64,000 nt of DNA, taken from contig BSYO01000004.1 of the NCBI GenBank assembly GCA_033239525.1, forward strand, positions 19,258,037 through 19,322,036, read 5' to 3'. The notes beneath the pieces were generated by a model, which was not told where the DNA came from, did not search any database, and saw nothing but the letters and a program-made list of their open reading frames with translations. Source of the DNA: Nepenthes gracilis (Eukaryota; Streptophyta; Magnoliopsida; Caryophyllales; Nepenthaceae). Shown piece by piece: positions 1 to 11,647 of this stretch; within the stretch, counting starts at the first letter, position 1; each line of letters starts with the position of its first letter. Both the position numbers and the translations under genes were made by a program.

Positions 1-475
1 AAGGGGGTTGTTCACATCTTACATTCTAGGAAACTTTGGAGTGATAAGGATGGGCAATGAAGGAACATCCCAAGTTGTCGGCAAGGGTGATGTTGTGCTG
101 ACCACCAATAATGGAACAAAGCTCATATTGAAGGACGTCTGACATGTTCTTGACATCAGGCTTAATATCATCTCAGCAAGTTGGCTGGATGATGAAGGTT
201 ATTGTAACACCTTCTGTGAAGGTGAGTGGAAACTTGCCAGAGGTACTTTGATGGTGGCAAGAGGAAAAAGGTGCTCTGGCTTGTACATCATGAAGGTGTT
301 TGAAACGACCGGCGATATAAATGCTGCTACTGACAAGGAAATCGAGGACTTATGGCACAGGAGGTTGGACCATATGAGTGAATGTGGAATGAATCATCTG
401 GCTAGGAAGGGCCTTATTGTCAGAGAAAAGGAGGACAGATTAAGGACGTGTCCTCACTGCTTGGCTGGCAAATAG
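1..475 (+). pseudogene. Ty1/copia pol relic: end of protease region and GAG-pre-integrase domain
   Basis: This is the window-truncated start of a copia polyprotein. Reading + strand, 1-247 carries the segment after the aspartic protease (a WKLARGTLMVARG-like strand), with stops and a frame change. 248-475 encodes a GAG-pre-integrase domain with the hallmark HRRLDHMSECGMNHL and the zinc-binding pair CPHC followed by LAGK. The frame is stopped by TAG at 473-475 where relatives keep Gln (LAGKQ). The same region is intact in the minus-strand copia element at 17519-22548, which is clearly related. The protease active site itself lies outside the window or is lost. Domain identity is secure, and the gene is dead. 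Confidence 0.85.
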
Positions 476-1230
476 AGCAGAGTCTCGTTTCATGGAGACT
501 TGTCCTCCCCGAAGGCAGAACTGCTTGAGCTCATCCATACAGATGTGTGTGAACCATTCAAAGAACAGTCATTCGGTGGAGCTCAATATTTTGTCTCTTT
601 CATTGATGATTGTTCCAGAAAACTGTGGGTCTATCCGTTGAAGTCTAACGACAAGGTTCTTGGTGTATCTGACCAATTTCATGCTCTTGTAGAGCGTTAG
701 ACGGGGAAGAAACTGAAGGCCGTTCGGAGCGACAACGGCGGCGAATACCTGGGACCTTTTGATGTCTATTTTCGGTCACATGGTATTAGGCACCAGAAGA
801 CGCTTCCAAAGACCCTTCAGTTGAACGGAGTGGCTACGCAGATGAACCGCATACTTCTAGAAAGAGTACGATGTATGCTCTCGGAAGCTGTGCTCCCCGG
901 ACACTTCTGGGTCGAAGCACTGAAGACGGCGGACTACATTATAAATAGGTCGCCCAGTAAACCCTTGAAGGGTGAAGTGCCGGAGAAGATATGATCAAAT
1001 AAGGAACCATCTTATGATCATCTGTGGGTGTTTGGATGTAAAGCCTTTGTTCATGATCCAAGAGACGAAAGGACAAAGTTGGAGTCAAAGATGATGCAGC
1101 GCGTCTTTTTGGGCTACGGGGAAGATAAGTTGGGCTACCAGTTCTATAATCCAGCTATTAGAAGGCTCGTTAGGTCAAGGGACGTAACTTTCGCTGAAAA
1201 TGAGACGATTGAAGACATTGGCAGGAAGAC
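476..1230 (+). pseudogene. Ty1/copia integrase core relic
   Basis: Reading through three stops gives a copia integrase core: HTDVCEPF (first catalytic Asp), FVSFIDDCSRKLWVYPLK, SDNGGEY (second Asp, near 728) and FGCKAFVHDPRDERTKL at the C-terminal side. The third catalytic residue is missing: the normal NGVAERMN reads NGVATQMN, so the Glu is replaced by Thr. Premature stops are TAG at 698-700 (normally Gln in ERQTGKK) and TGA at 992-994 (normally Trp in KIW). Both fit single C-to-T changes on one strand or the other. The enzyme would have inserted element cDNA into the chromosome, and this copy cannot. Confidence 0.88.
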
Positions 1231-1440
1231 CAAGTGTGATAGTAAACGAACGGATAAAGTAAGTGTCGAAATTATCCGTCTGGTACATCTAGAAGATAAG
1301 GACAATGGTCCTAAGGCGGTCGAAGAAATAATGGCTCCTAAAGGTCAGAATGAAGTCATTGCTCAACCGGCCGAGGATCTGCCTGTCAGACGGTCCTCAC
1401 GAAACAGACGACCATCTGTTCGTCTGTTGCCAGTGAGTAT
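1231..1440 (+). pseudogene. Ty1/copia linker between integrase and reverse transcriptase
   Basis: This low-complexity charged linker ends with RRSSRNRRPSVRL, the proline/arginine-rich segment that copia elements carry just before the reverse transcriptase (relatives read PLRRSTRDPRPS). The reading frame changes between here and the reverse transcriptase, around 1430-1450. It has no catalytic role and is listed because it shows the polyprotein order is colinear with the family. Confidence 0.7.
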
Positions 1441-2480
1441 ATTATGCTCACTGATACCGGAGAGCCTGAAACTTATGAAGAGGTTATGGAGGATGAGAAC
1501 AAGGAGAAATGGCTAGAAGCCATAAAGGAGGAGATGTGTTCTCTTCATGAAAATCACACATCCGACCTAGTCAAGCTTCCTAAGGGGAAGAGAGCCTTAA
1601 AGAACAAGAAAATCTTTCTATTAAAGACTCCCGAAAACACCATGCAGCTGAGATATAAGGTGAGGCTAGTGGTGAAAGGTTTCGATCAATGGAAGGAAGT
1701 TGATTTTGATGAAATTTTTGCTTCAGTGGTAAAAATGTCTTCCATAAGAGTCGTGCTGGGCTTGGCGGCCGTTCAGGAGCTTGAGGTAGAGTAGATGGAT
1801 GTCCGGACAGCTTTCCTCCATGGTGAGCTTGAAGAAGAAATTTACATGGAACAGTCGGAGGGATTTGAGGCTAAGGGAAAGGAATAACTTGTTTGTCATC
1901 TGAGAAAAAGTCTATATGGTCTGAAGCAAGTTCCAAGGCAGTGGTACAAGAAGTTCGAGTCGGTTATGGCTCGTCAAGGATACCGGCGGACTACTCGTGA
2001 TCACTGCATTTTTGAACAGAGGTTTTCTGATGATGATTTTGTCATCCTTCTCCTATACGTGGATGACATATTGATCGTTGGACACAACGGTGCTCGGAGC
2101 TGAAAGAGCAACTTGGGCGGTCGTTTGCTATGAAGGACCTTGGATTGGCGAAGAAAATTCTGGGAATCAGAAGTATACGTGATCGAAAGGCAAGAAAAAT
2201 GTGGCTGTCGCAAAAAAGCTATATTGAGAAGGTGCTCCAACGATTCAATATGGACAAGTCAAAGTCCGTGTGCACACCATTGGCGAACCACCATAAGTTA
2301 AGTTCTCATCAATGTCCGTCCTCAGATAACGAGAAGAAATACATGAGAAATGTACACTACTTTTCAGCTATGGGAAGCTTGATGTATACTTCGGTGTGCA
2401 CTAGACCGAATATAGCTCATACTGTTGGGACAGTTAGCCGGTTGCTGTCTAATCAGGGAAATGAGTACTAGTCTGCAGTG
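1441..2480 (+). pseudogene. Ty1/copia reverse transcriptase relic
   Basis: This RVT_2-type reverse transcriptase is broken into pieces. Visible blocks in order are KWLEAIKEEMCSLHENHT, LVVKGFDQ, SSIRVVLGLAAVQELEVE, then TAG at 1792-1794 (Gln in relatives), MDVRTAFLHGELEEEIYMEQ, a TAA near 1885, KSLYGLKQVPRQWYKKFE, and the catalytic YVDDILIV near 2056-2079. A frameshift follows near 2100. The C-terminal thumb (SYIEKVLQRFNMDKSKSVCTPL) lies at 2200-2290. The catalytic YVDD is intact, but the frame is not, so no enzyme can be made. It pairs with the integrase and RNase H relics as one polyprotein. Confidence 0.88.
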
Positions 2481-2990
2481 AAGTGGATTCTGATGTACAT
2501 TCGAGGAACTTCCAAGAGGTGCCTGTGTCTTGGAAGCGATAAGCCCCAACTAGTGGGCTACTCGGACGCTGATATGGCCTGCGACATAGACTCGTGCAAG
2601 TCTACTTTAGGTTACTTGGTGAAATTTACGGGGGGGTGCAATCTCTTGCCAGTCTAAGTTGCAGAAGTGCGTGGCCCTATCTACTACTGAAGCGGAGTAT
2701 ACCGCAGTGACGGAGGCCTGCAAGGAAATGTTACGGATGAAGGAGTTTGTTCAAGAGTTGGGCATTGAACAGGAGAGATATGTGATACTCTGTGATAGCT
2801 AGAGTGCCATTCATCTATGCAAGAATTTCTCATTTCATTCCAAATCAAAACACATTGATGTGCGATGTCACTGGGTAAGGATATACTTCAGGATGGTCTG
2901 CTGTCACTGGACAAGGTCAACACTGAAGAGAATGGGGCAAATTTGATGACCAAGATTCTACCAAAAGGAAAGAATGAGGCATGCTGCAAG
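2481..2990 (+). pseudogene. Ty1/copia RNase H relic
   Basis: This is the RNase H segment that copia polyproteins end with: GYSDADMACDIDSCKSTLGYL near 2560-2610, ALSTTEAEYTAVTEACKEM near 2675-2730, and SKSKHIDVRCHW near 2845-2875. It is interrupted by a TAG near 2800 (CDSQSA in relatives) and by frameshifts near 2630-2650 and 2880. The end (MTKILPKGK) runs into the polypurine tract before the 3' LTR. It is non-functional. Confidence 0.85.
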
Positions 2991-3023
2991 CTGGTCGGGA
3001 TGATAGACTTAACTACCTCACAG

Positions 3024-3038
3024 TCGTGAGGGAAAGTT
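3024..3038 (+). other. Polypurine tract of the + strand copia element
   Basis: The purine-rich run GTGAGGGAAAG lies directly 5' of TGTTGGGATC, the start of the LTR. This placement and composition match the plus-strand priming site of copia elements. The minus-strand copia element has the equivalent run CTTGAGGGAATG before its LTR. Confidence 0.6.
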
Positions 3039-3719
3039 TGTTGGGATCGCTCCTGTGTGGAAGTCCCTGGGATTTGAATTGAGCACGAATATGCTGAGAG
3101 GAAGAAATTTCGATCAACGAAGTTGACCGGAGTCAAATCTTTCGGTCAACTCATCCAGTCAATATGTTGACCGTCATAAGTTGTGAGTCGTCTGAAGGAG
3201 TGGGATGGGCTACTTTGACCGGTCAACGGTATGGTTGACCGGCTAATATGAAGCGACGGATATCAGAGTTGACATACCATATTTGAGAGATCTGAACGAC
3301 TATTATACCCCAAAAAAGTGTACAGTTGACCTACCCTTTTGGCTGGTTGGTGGAAGTTATTCTTGAGACTCCAAAGGCTGATCGGTCTGCAGAAGTAGGC
3401 ATACGCCGCCTGCTGTAGGACCAGGCATACGCATGCAGGCAGACTTTGAAAGTTGAGCACCAACCACTGAGCCATGGTGATGGGCGTGTGTATATGTATG
3501 TGCACTGTGCACATAGCGAAGGATAGAAGAGGTGTAAGGGCAAGAACAAGAAGAAGAAAAAGACACCGGACAAGTTGAGTGAGAGTGTAACAGAGGAGAG
3601 AAAGAAAAAGAAAGAGAGCTGTGAGAGAAACAATTGTGAGAGCCTTGATTACTTTGCTCTGTTTTTATTTTCGCCCCCTGTAATTTTCTTATATTTAGTG
3701 ATTCTTAGAGGACTTAGTG
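3039..3719 (+). repeat. 3' LTR of the + strand copia element, part 1 (interrupted)
   Basis: The LTR starts TGTTGGG right after the polypurine tract. It includes the promoter-like U3, a GTCAACT-rich stretch (3125-3260), and an RNA-like end with CCCCCTGTAATTTTC. It is interrupted at 3720 by a solo LTR and resumes at 6187. The 5' LTR of this element is outside the window, so age and target duplication cannot be checked. Confidence 0.65.
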
Positions 3720-6181
3720 TGTGATATTCCGGATCCCGATTGGATTATTTTAATATTAATTGTAATTCTTGGGTATTTCGGATGTGGTGAAAATAAATTA
3801 AAATATTATAAAATTTTCGGGAATAATCGGAGGTACGGAGTGGGGCCCGGTGTGTGCCCGTAATGTTATTCGGAGGCCGAGTTGGGTTTAAAAATAAATG
3901 AAAGATATATATATATATATAATAATAATATAAAAAGTAAAAGAAAAGAAAAATGGGAAAATGAAAAAGGAAAAGAAAGAAAAAAAAAAAAGGGGGAAAA
4001 GGAATCGGGGAGAGAGAAGAGGAGAGAGAGGGAGAAGGGGCCGGCTAGGGTTTGTGCGAGGAAGAAGAAGGAGGAGGAAGGGGGAGAAGGAAGAGGGCGC
4101 GACGGCGGCGGTGACGAGGAGATCGGTGGAGAATAGGAGGTCGATGGTGGTTGTGGGTTGGCCGCGATTGTTGCGCGTAGTTGCGGATTGAGGCGACGGC
4201 GGCGATGGGTGAGAAATCGGTGCGGAAGAGTCGGCGACAGCCGTTCGGGATGGTAGCGGCGAAATTGGTGGCCGAAGTGTTGTGTGGTGGTCGCGGTGGT
4301 GTGCGGTGCTCGTGGGTGAGGCGGCGGTGGCGTGGTGCGGAGGAAATCGATGGCAACCGCGCGAGGAGAGAAGTCACGCGGGAGAGAGGAGGCGGCCGGT
4401 TTCGGTGTCGACGGTGGCTGGGTGGTGTCGGAGAGGCCGGTGGTGGCAGACGAGCGGCCGACAAAGCGGAGCGCGGCAGCGGAGCTGGCAAAACGGCAGC
4501 GAGGCCGCGAGGAGAGAGAGAGGCACGCGGGAGGCGGGGAGAGAAAGGATCGATTGGAGTGCTTCGGGACATCCTTTCTTCGTCTCTGCAGTATGAGGTT
4601 AAGGCAAGTATCCTCTAGCCCTATTCTTGGTCTAATTTAATTTTCGATGTATTTTGACTCTTTGTGGGAGATTTTACTAACATGCATGTATTTTTAAATA
4701 CCCTCAATTTATTAATTGTGTACATGCATGTATGTTTTATCGGTTGTGCGGTGGTTTTGTACTTGTTTTTATGATTTGGAGGGGTTTTGGACACCCGGAC
4801 GATATATATGTATATTTGGTATCCGTATATTGTGGAACCATGAACTAGGCCTTGCACTAACCATGCATGCTGCCAGGGGTGGGATCACTATGTGATCCGA
4901 GGCATTGGCTACTTCCGCCGTAAGGAAGATGAGGTATTGGCTACTTCCGCCGTAAGGAAGATGAGGTATTGGCTACTTCCGCCGTAAGGAAGATGAGGAT
5001 TGGCTACTTCCGCCATAAGGAAGATGAGGTATCGCCCCACTGTGTATTTAATTGAGAACCATCGTAAGTAATTGACGGAAAATTAATGTATTCGGACGTC
5101 CTAATATATAATAAAAACTTGAGGTTGCACCCAAAGCCGCGGGTGGTAAAACATAGTGAGCAAGTTCCTTATCTATGGGAGACAGAGTACATGGATGGCC
5201 TTGAGCTACTGGCCTAATTCGTAGCCGATATATAGCCGTGGTTACCGGACGAGGGTAACCCTTCCTCAAGTTGGTATCATTGATCTTTGGTTCTCCGATT
5301 TCGTGCATGCTTTGTATTTCGGCATGTATTTGGGTGTACGATGATTTGAGATACGTGGTTTGGCCCACAGATGGGCGATAGGAATGTCTCGTACGTACTG
5401 ATGTGATAAAACCGGAACGTGTTTTGATTTATGTTTTAGTTCCGGCGGTTTTCTCTTGATTTCGGCATTATGAGTTTTAGATCCGGACGACGGAATGTGT
5501 CTCCACGTGGATGTGGTGACGGTTGCGACGTATGTGACCTCGGATCATATGATATGATATCTTCTATGAGGTTTTACCGGATCGTGGTTTATATGATTTT
5601 GTCCCGGAGGGACGAGTTATTACGGACGACGATTTAGTACGAGACATCTCCTCGATTTTCAGGGATTTCACGGACATGGTGTTTTGTTTTACGTGATTGC
5701 TTTGCGATATCCCTGTACCTGATTTATGAGTACTGTTTTTATACGATTCTTGATACTTGCTGAGCTCTAGGCTCACGTTTTCATGTTTTATCCCTTCAGA
5801 CTAGTGGCATGGATACGCTTGCAGGAGCTCGGACGTGAACGGGCTCGGATACTCCTTTGGCAAGTGGAGATATTACATTTGGTATATTTCTGGTCTCGAG
5901 GATATGTTATGATTATTATTTATGGCCGGATGGTGCCTTGATCATTGTATGTAGAATATTGAAGTTATAGTATTATGTGGATACCTCCCTTGCGATTAAG
6001 GATAGCAGGTCATGTATTATTTGTCCGGATTTATATCCGATGAGATCTTGTGCGGGTTTTATTTATATTGGGTCCTGCATATGTTTGATTGTCACATCCG
6101 GGATGGGTTATTGTTGATGATGGAAATATTATTATTGATTTTATTTTTGACCTGCGTATGTTGTGGTCCCGGGTCGTGACA
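3720..6181 (+). mobile_element. 2.46-kb solo LTR (Ty3/gypsy-type) nested in the copia LTR
   Basis: The segment begins TGTGATATTCCGGATCC and ends CCCGGGTCGTGACA (TG...CA ends). It is flanked by a perfect five-base target duplication, TAGTG at 3715-3719 and again at 6182-6186. Removing it rejoins the two halves of the copia LTR. It contains no gag or pol and no second LTR, so it is a solo LTR left by LTR-LTR recombination. Inside are an AT-rich U3-like start, a GA/GC-rich block at 3950-4560 with chance open frames, and a 32-base tandem repeat at 4904-5030. Its start resembles the LTRs at 36029, 9586-11647 and 15368-17506, so they belong to one broad LTR group. Confidence 0.9.
4904..5030 (+). 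repeat. 32-base tandem repeat, four copies, inside the solo LTR
   Basis: Four copies of a 31-32-base unit start at 4904, 4936, 4968 and 4999. Each contains CTTCCGCCGTAAGGAAG, whose CTTCC and GGAAG arms can form a small hairpin with a 7-base loop. The copies are nearly identical; the fourth has lost one base and changed GTAA to ATAA. Confidence 0.9.
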
Positions 6182-6186
6182 TAGTG

Positions 6187-6314
6187 TCCCGTGATTTTTT
6201 CCTTAATTTAGAAGGATTTTTCACGTAAAATTCTATATTCATTTCTCTTCTCCTCTCTCTCTACTTCACAGTGCTCATTGTGCCCTATTAGTTGGCCGTC
6301 CATTCCGGCTAACA
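6187..6314 (+). repeat. 3' LTR of the + strand copia element, part 2
   Basis: Directly after the second TAGTG the copia LTR continues: TCCCGTGATTTTTTCC, then TTTTTCACGTAAAA, the U5 signature also seen (reverse complement) in the minus-strand copia LTR near 21990-22030. The probable end is CCGGCTAACA at 6314. That end is an estimate, because the partner LTR is not in the window. Confidence 0.6.
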
Positions 6315-7680
6315 GGTGAAAACTGTTCCTTTATTTTAAAAAGTAGGTCGCCCATTGCCCGCCATCATAACTCATACACAATTCTCATCAATAATGCATT
6401 GACACTGCAACAACCTAAAATAGCAAAAATTTGAGACACTCTCACTTAAGTTTCTATTCGTTGGTGTTAGAATAGCTACGAAACCCTACTCTTCTTGGTT
6501 TGAAAGCTTTAGTCATGCTCTGTTTTCTTTCTTCCCTCAAGGTTCTCACATAAAATAACAAAAATCCTAACATTTTGTTGAAAAATGGATGCCGGCAAGA
6601 TAGTAAAATTGAGAGGAGAAATAATGATAATAATCACACACATAATAGAGAAAGGGAAGTACAAGACATACAATATTTACGTAAAAACTATCTTCTGAAT
6701 AAGATGGATAAAATTATGGGACACTTAGTCTACAAATCTCACTATGTAAAATTTTGATTACAAAAAGTTATTGGTTACTAAAATCCTCAAAGAATAGAGT
6801 ACAATAGCAAAACACGACTCCTTGTATATTCCGTTTCATACAATTCACGAATTGCAATGATGTACATATATACAGATGTGTCTTCGCACCGGCGGCGCCT
6901 GCTTACAAGACGGTTGCGTGCCCTGTAAAATCTGTCACCTGCTCTGTAAAGTCGTCTTCGTGCCTAGAACTTTGTAAGTAACTTGCTCTATAAAATTAGT
7001 CATCAACTTTAAAAAGTCAACTACCTATTCTATCAAGTCAGTTGCCTGCACTGAAGTTTATAGATAACCAACTTTTCAGACAGGCCGTCCTCAGCCTTGG
7101 CCCTGTGTAAGGCCCAAAATCTTCCAATCAAGTAAATCATCATTAATCGAGATCAAAGGACGCTGAGAAGTCTAACATCCAGAGAATTACTAAAATTAAA
7201 ATACGTTAACTTAGAGACTTCCACCCGTTTATGGATTTTGAATCGAGATTTATTATGCCGACTAGCTTAGAAAGTTGAAAGTCAGAGATTCACCCGAGAT
7301 ATAACAGTAACCCAAAAAATAATCCAATTGACCCGATTAGCAATGAATTCATATACGGTTAATAAAAGGACATCTCAGCTACTAAAATTTCAATCGATTA
7401 CCAATTGAAGTAATCTTGAGAGAGCAAGAGAATATTTAGCCACAGAAATATCACCGGATTAGTAACTGAAATTAGCTCAATTAATTAAATATAATACAAA
7501 TTAAATTAATTAAGCAAAGTTAATACACATACAAGGGAGCCTTATATTTAGTTGAATTTTAAAAACTCAGCATGCAATCAGATGCACCCCAAAACAGCTA
7601 TAATAATTTAGCAACAAGGGGTTCACGGTAGCTAATTTTCCAAATACTTAAATAAGAAATTTGTATCATGAAATCATATG

Positions 7681-7686
<6 letters not shown>
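6315..7686. other. Intergenic, AT-rich, no gene recognised
   Basis: I see only short chance frames. There is a slightly GC-rich patch around 6880-6990 with repeated GTCGTC and TGCTCTGTAAA phrases (short imperfect repeats of about 30 bases). Otherwise nothing is recognisable. Confidence 0.5.

Positions 7687-7729
<43 letters not shown>
7687..7729. repeat. (AC)n microsatellite
   Basis: An uninterrupted AC dinucleotide run of about 42 bases is preceded by ATATAT. A shorter CACACA run follows at 7749-7760. Confidence 0.97.
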
Positions 7730-7731
<2 letters not shown>

Positions 7732-8279
7732 GCACAAGAAGGGACCCTCACACACACACACCTGGCTGTTGAAATAAAAGCAGCTTAGAAGCTGCTGAAG
7801 TGTAGATAGCCGCAGCATCAGCAGCCAAATTAGTCATAAGAAGGAGGTGAATCAGCTCCTTCACCCAGTGCTGGTGGTAGCTCCTTCTAACAGGAGTGAT
7901 TCAGCATCTTTTAATCAAATTTATTTAAGGCCACGAGTAGGTGAGTAGCAGAGAAGAAAAAAGAAGAGGGAATCGTGAGGAAGAAGGAGAAGGAACTGAG
8001 GGAGCAGGAGAAAAATAGAAGGAAAAGCAGAGCAGAAAACAAAATGGAGGCTGAGAAGAAAACTAAAGACAGCAAGAACTTAGTTGAATACTTGGTAAGT
8101 ATACTTGATTCTTTTCTTCTTTTGGTACTATTTATTGATCATTCTTTAAAGTATTATTGTTCTAATACTTGCTTTGTCTCATATACTTGCTCATATCATC
8201 ATATTGACATAGGATATACTTAGCTGCACCTTAGAGGTAAAATTCAGTAGCATAATGCCCTATATAATTCAGCTGAACT
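7730..8279. other. Intergenic, no gene recognised
   Basis: A lysine/glutamate-rich open frame (7975-8223, +) is low complexity and has no family signature. A short palindrome (GCAGCTT and AAGCTGC arms, 7780-7795) is present. I see no other feature. Confidence 0.4.
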
Positions 8280-9540
8280 GATGATCAATGGTTTCCAAAC
8301 CTGTCCAAATTTTGTGTACAACAATTCTAATATCTTACCTATTTAGTGACCAAACAGTTTATAGTAATGAGCCAAACCGGTCAACGAACCAGGTTCCACA
8401 TCAGTAACAGACACAGTTTCAGCATTTATGCTAATATCCGAATTTACAGCTTACGAATCAGGCTCCAAATTGGCTGAACCTGTAGTAAAAGCAACTTAAG
8501 TGTCTTGGGATGATGTTGAAGCATTACCCTGTAAAAATTAGCACCGAATCGATCATGAACTGGTTACCAAAACAGAAACTAAAGTCTATTGCAACAAAAA
8601 ATACTGGTGCAGAACCTTTATCTGTAAAATATGACTTGGACCGGCCATAAACCAAACATATTCTTAAACATAAATCTCTTAGCTGTAATTGGACTCCTTG
8701 AACAGTTCAAGAATCGGTCTTGAATTGGCCATAAAGCCAATATAGATAGAATTGGTCCTTTGATTCCCTACTGAAACTAAATGTGGTAGCTTGGGAAAGA
8801 CTAACTGAACCGAACCTAAATCGGTTGAACCGGTAGTCAGCCCAACCACTGTATGATGTACTGAGGTTGACCTACCCACCAGTGAATTGGCCTCCCAAAA
8901 TGCTTTGAAATTGATACTGAACCGGACCCTTGAACAGCTCCAGAATCGGTTTAGTACCCTAGAAACTGATTCTGTCAGTCCAAGAAAATGGATTGAACCG
9001 GTTGAATTAGTAGCCGTCCCAGCCAAGTTATCAAGTACTAAGTCGAAATATCATCCGACAAACCGGTGTCCATAAATTACCATGAAAGATATGTGAACTA
9101 TGCCCCCAAGTAGCAAGAGCACCGGGTGACAACATCCATGTTGATGCTGGAATTTAGGTTGTTGAGCCAGCCCAATTTTTATGTTCAAAACAACTTAACC
9201 GGCACCCAAAGTAACAAAAATATTATGAGGAAGGTATCAACCGGTAAAAATTTGCCTTAAATAGACTCTCGAATCGGGCCTTAGACTAAGTAAAAGAACC
9301 GGTCAAATGCTAAAATTTTCAACAAGTGTAGATGCCTTGAATCGTTGAACCGGTTCATCTAAATCGATTCACAAGTGATAAAAATAAATAATAAAAATTG
9401 GTATGGCCAATCTTTTGAATTGATCATTAAATCGATCACGAACCAATAATCAAATTTTTAAATAATTGCACTATGAAATCAACCCGAATTGGCCTAAAAC
9501 CAAGTACCATACTGGTAATCGAATCAGCCAAATATATCAC
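8280..9540. repeat. Degenerate AACCGGT-rich repetitive tract
   Basis: Across about 1.2 kb the sequence keeps returning to variants of AACCGGT/AATCGG, for example at 8375, 8825-8840, 8920, 8950, 8997, 9238, 9300 and 9349. Spacing is irregular, roughly 20-60 bases. The palindrome AACCGGTT occurs at 8997 and 9349. No open frame shows a protein family. It looks like a very diverged tandem array or the decayed end of a repeat, and I cannot name the family. Confidence 0.5.
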
Positions 9541-9585
9541 ATGTTAAATCTACATTTTAATATATATAAAATTTAAGACCCGATG

Positions 9586-11647
9586 TGTGATGGACCGTAA
9601 TCCTATTAAAAATCTGGCAAATTTTCGACTATAAAACGGGCGTCTATCAAATACAAAACCTATTCAAATCACTGTACAACATCCATAATATGTATACAAC
9701 ACATACACACGATCTCAGCTGCCACAAATAGATAACATGTAATGCCAACGTCATAATTTCGGGTATGACGCTGGTTTAGATGAGATGCCACTATGTACCA
9801 AACATAATCATTAAACTTGTGAAAGCTACTACATCCATCAATATACAGCGAAATGAAGCTACAAATCCATCAATATAACACAATTACATCGATATACATA
9901 TGTGTACCCAACATAATACAACGTATTCCAAGATATACAAACTATCATAAACTAAATCCCAAAAAATCTATAATGCAAGATCCACGACCTATCATACTCC
10001 TATGACCAACTCGATCTCATCCTGTATAAGAGCGTGCTCATCTGGAATGAACAAGAAGTAATGGTGAGCTAACAACTTAACAATTGTTTCACAAATAAAT
10101 AATTAATAATATATTTTCAAATGAAAAATGAAACAGGATAGAAGTATTACAAGAGGATATGTGGAGATATGAAACATAATTTAATGCACTTTTTAGAATT
10201 TTTATTAATTTTTGCAGATCATGATCATTAAGCCATACTAACAAAAGGTGCGAGAGAACAAGAAAATAATCAAGATAACCTCATGATCTAATATCATACG
10301 CTCCTATTATCTACTTGGAGGTGGACCCAAAAAATACATATGCCCCCATGTCCCCCAGGGCCCCGAGGCAGTTATTGTCCTTTTACAGTAATATCCTAAA
10401 ACTTGCCAAGAGTATCACCCGTTAGAATACTTAGCTAGGACAATTTTTGAGTCTCCACTATCATATCAATGGCATTCCAAGAGATATTACCCTCCAAAAT
10501 ATGAATTCGTGGTCCTAATTTTATAATTTTTTTTTCTTTTTGAGGGAAGGTCTACCATACTTCTTTCACAATATCTCTATCCGGAAGAACAAATCAATCA
10601 TATAACAAATTGTAAATTTTTTCTTAGAATACTCGTATAATTTTATCTTGCTTTCGGATTTAAATCTTTTCACAACTTAATTTATATACATAAACATCGT
10701 AAAGTATAGGAAAAAATAGGAATTGTTACCACCGACAGACAATTATAACTTTAAGGGTTTTCGGACAATGTTTTTTTCACAAACGGATCACAAATATACT
10801 TTTTCGGAGCACATTAATATTCATATGCAAATAAACATAATTTACATAACAATTAAATAAGGAGGAATCATACAAAATTCTAGATTGCCTCGAATGAACA
10901 GTAACACAGTATTTTTTAGAGCTTTTGGACATGCCAAATAGGTCAATTCTTGAAATATCAGGCACCCAACCGATAGATATACATATTGTGGACATGTGTA
11001 ATTGATAATTGAGGGTAAAACATGCATAGAATTTGAAATGGAAGGGGGTACCTGAACTGGGCGCACTTGAATGAAAGAGAGAATAAAAATGGTATGGGAG
11101 CACTTGTCTCGACCTGATTTACCTCTTCTCTGACTAACTCAAAGTCGAAATTGGACCCAAAAGCCTTCATTTTCTCATTTTCTCCTTCGCACGGTATCTC
11201 TCTCCGACTCTCTTTCTGCGTGCCGCCGCTGCTCGACCGTCGAATAGCCGACGACCATTGGCGCACACCCACTGGCACCACCTCCTCCTCGCGGCCGCCA
11301 CCTTCCCCGGCAAAACCCTCCACTGCGTCGCTCAACGGTAACAAAACCCTAACCTCCCTCTCTCTCTCCCCGAGCCCCATTCTCTTGTTTTTTCCTTCTG
11401 CTTTTATTATTATTATTATATATATATATATATTTCCATTTTTTTTAATTTTAAAACTCAAATCGATACTCGAACGATCTAATGGGGATACCTCAGACGA
11501 CCAAATAGGCACACCTCAGGCGCCGGCCCAACAAATCCAAATGTCCTCCAAAATTTTATAATATTTAATTAATTTTTATTATACCCAATTTACCAAAATA
11601 ATGATAAATAATTCCAATTAAATCGGATAAAAATTCGGGATATTACA
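9586..11647 (-). repeat. 3' LTR of the LARD-like element
   Basis: Minus-strand start TGTAATATCCCG at 11647, end at 9586. It aligns along its whole length with 15368-17506: both share GCACACCCACTGGCACC/GCACACCCGCTGGCGCC, the CT-rich tract near 11345-11370 and the (ATT)n/(AT)n run near 11405-11432. The open frames here (10958-11561) are low-complexity leader sequence, not genes. Confidence 0.85.

Noticed and set aside
4045..4640. Overlapping Arg/Ser/Pro-rich frames in the solo LTR
   Set aside because: GC-rich leader sequence open in several frames on both strands, with no family motif; equivalent frames occur in the related LTRs.
11151..11561. 136-codon frame, and the similar 16994-17290
   Set aside because: Both are the same low-complexity leader inside LTR copies, containing a CT-rich tract and microsatellite-coded Ile/Tyr runs.
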